A DNA stretch of 64,000 nt, from the NCBI GenBank assembly GCA_963678465.1, contig OY782858.1:2232001-2296000 (forward strand), read 5' to 3'. The translations under genes were made by a program, and so were the position numbers. The notes beneath the pieces were generated by a model. The model did no database searches. It had not been told where the DNA came from and worked only from the letters and a program-made list of their open reading frames with translations. Shown here piece by piece: positions 63,093 to 64,000 of this stretch; the first letter of the stretch is position 1, and the number at the start of each line of letters is the position of its first letter. This DNA is from Paludibacter sp963678465 (GTDB lineage: Bacteria > Bacteroidota > Bacteroidia > Bacteroidales > Paludibacteraceae).

Positions 63093-63668
63093 CTATTTTT
63101 TCGATTCAAGTTCTGCAGAAATTCTTTCGAAAATCTCATCTACAGATCCCATCCCATCAATCGCCGAGTACTTTCCAATACTTTTATAGTAATCGCTTAC
63201 CGGAGCTGTTTTGAGCCGATAAACTTCAAGACGTTTTTTTATGGTTTCGAGGTTATCATCACTCCGTCCCGATGTTTCGCCACGTTTAAGCAAGCGACTA
63301 ATCAGTTCTCGGTTCTCAACCTGTAAATCGAGCAAAACCGTCGTCTCCCGGCCTCTTTTATTCAACATCTCCTCCAAAGCTTCTGCCTGAGCAAGCGTAC
63401 GCGGGAATCCATCTAAAATAATTCCTTCATTATTGTCATCTTCTGCATCAATTGCCTGAACCAATACATCGATAATCATTTGATCAGGAACCAGATTTCC
63501 CTTCGAGATATAAGCATCGGCCAACATCCCAAGTTCGGTTTTATTATAAATTTCATGGCGTAACAAATCGCCTGTTGAAAGATGTTTTAACTTATACTTT
63601 TCAACAATCATAGCACTTTGTGTTCCTTTTCCACATCCGGGAGCACCGCAAATAATAACATTCAACAT
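63093..63668 (-). CDS. adk: Adenylate kinase
   Basis: 191 residues, short form without zinc lid. P-loop GAPGCGKGTQSA, HLSTGDLLR, LDGFPRTLAQAEAL, and a short lid region (RLLKRGETSGRSDDNLETIK). Balances ATP, ADP and AMP. Between hpt and obgE, the usual Bacteroidota order. Confidence 0.98.
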   Translation of the reverse strand: MLNVIICGAPGCGKGTQSAMIVEKYKLKHLSTGDLLRHEIYNKTELGMLADAYISKGNLVPDQMIIDVLVQAIDAEDDNNEGIILDGFPRTLAQAEALEEMLNKRGRETTVLLDLQVENRELISRLLKRGETSGRSDDNLETIKKRLEVYRLKTAPVSDYYKSIGKYSAIDGMGSVDEIFERISAELESKK

Positions 63669-63736
63669 TCTTTTTCAGACCTTTAAATTTTATAACAAAA
63701 TGTTCAGGAAAACTACCTCTGAACATCGAAAATATT

Positions 63737-64000
63737 TTATTCAGCAACTACAGTATAGATATCTTTTAAATTTCTACCGTATCCGTCATAATCCAAGCCA
63801 TATCCTACAATAAAATCGTTTGGAATTTTCATTGCCACATAATCAACATTTATGTCCTTTTGCAACGCATCGGGTTTTTGTAAAAATGTTGCAATGCGTA
63901 TATCACTTGCTCCTTTGGCTTTAAGCGAACTTAGTATCCGTCCCATTGTGATCCCTGTATCCACAATATCCTCAACTACCACCACATTCCTGCCCACTAC
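63737..64000 (-). CDS. hpt: Hypoxanthine phosphoribosyltransferase, start outside window
   Basis: The last 87 codons only. NVVVVEDIVDTGITMGRILS is the phosphoribosyl-binding loop, and DFIVGYGLDYDGYGRNL the C-terminal hood with conserved Asp and Tyr. Converts hypoxanthine or guanine with PRPP to nucleotides. Its N-terminal part lies beyond position 64000. Confidence 0.93.
   Translation of the reverse strand, partial: VVGRNVVVVEDIVDTGITMGRILSSLKAKGASDIRIATFLQKPDALQKDINVDYVAMKIPNDFIVGYGLDYDGYGRNLKDIYTVVAE

Noticed and set aside
1..64000. CRISPR arrays, rRNA genes, phage structural genes
   Set aside because: No regularly spaced repeats of 25-40 bp, no rRNA sequence and no phage proteins were seen.

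Overview
This window is chromosomal DNA from a member of the Bacteroidota, most likely a Bacteroidales-type organism. The evidence is the Bacteroidota promoter consensus (-33 TTTG, -7 TAnnTTTG) ahead of many genes, a SusC/SusD pair, a protein with a type IX secretion C-terminal domain, FISUMP repeats, and the ATP synthase order atpD-atpC-(I-like)-atpB-E-F-H-A-G with a long AtpB. The moderate-to-low GC content and the scarcity of Shine-Dalgarno sequences fit. I cannot name the species; T9SS cargo together with these genes points away from gut Bacteroides and toward a Paludibacter- or Prolixibacter-like lineage (inference).

Layout. 1-3.9 kb: divergent GH88 and GH2 glycan-degrading enzymes. 4-13.5 kb: an accessory region with a possible tiny transcript, an unrecognised protein carrying DNA hairpins inside its coding sequence, a PD-(D/E)XK nuclease plus SF1 helicase (DUF2075) protein, two identical 1,544-bp insertion sequences, a four-helix-bundle protein, a DUF2059-like protein and a frameshifted acetyltransferase. 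14-20 kb: secreted T9SS cargo, an OmpA-like protein and a large FISUMP protein. 19.9-22.5 kb: a TPR histidine kinase and a NarL-type response regulator. 22.6-30 kb: the complete F1Fo ATP synthase operon (minus strand). 30-33.5 kb: lepA and a K+/H+ antiporter. 33.7 kb: tRNA-Phe. 33.9-40.7 kb: a small nutrient-uptake locus (STN-esterase fusion, frameshifted SusC, SusD). 41-46 kb: alaS, an M23 peptidase and murI. 46-48.4 kb: a Spy-like protein and a five-gene cysteine-rich ArsR cassette. 48.5-54 kb: aroB, a CoA-binding protein, dapB, lepB, WbqC and ilvE. 54-60 kb: recJ, a Sua5-like protein, a polyprenyl glycosylphosphotransferase, a CLC channel and xseB. 60.4-64 kb (minus strand): hpt-adk-obgE-pgeF-B3/4.

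Most of the right two thirds is ordinary housekeeping sequence. The most promising unexplained items are: the ArsR-DUF6132-DUF2892-HMA-thioredoxin cassette, whose promoter has a palindromic operator exactly between its -33 and -7 elements; the insertion sequence, which uses a predicted -1 frameshift and sits in both cases inside a dispersed palindrome, one copy with mismatched flanks; the STN-esterase fusion; the nuclease-helicase; and paired hairpins with compensatory changes inside an otherwise unknown gene. Two genes (susC-like and GNAT) carry single-base frameshifts that could be real or assembly errors.
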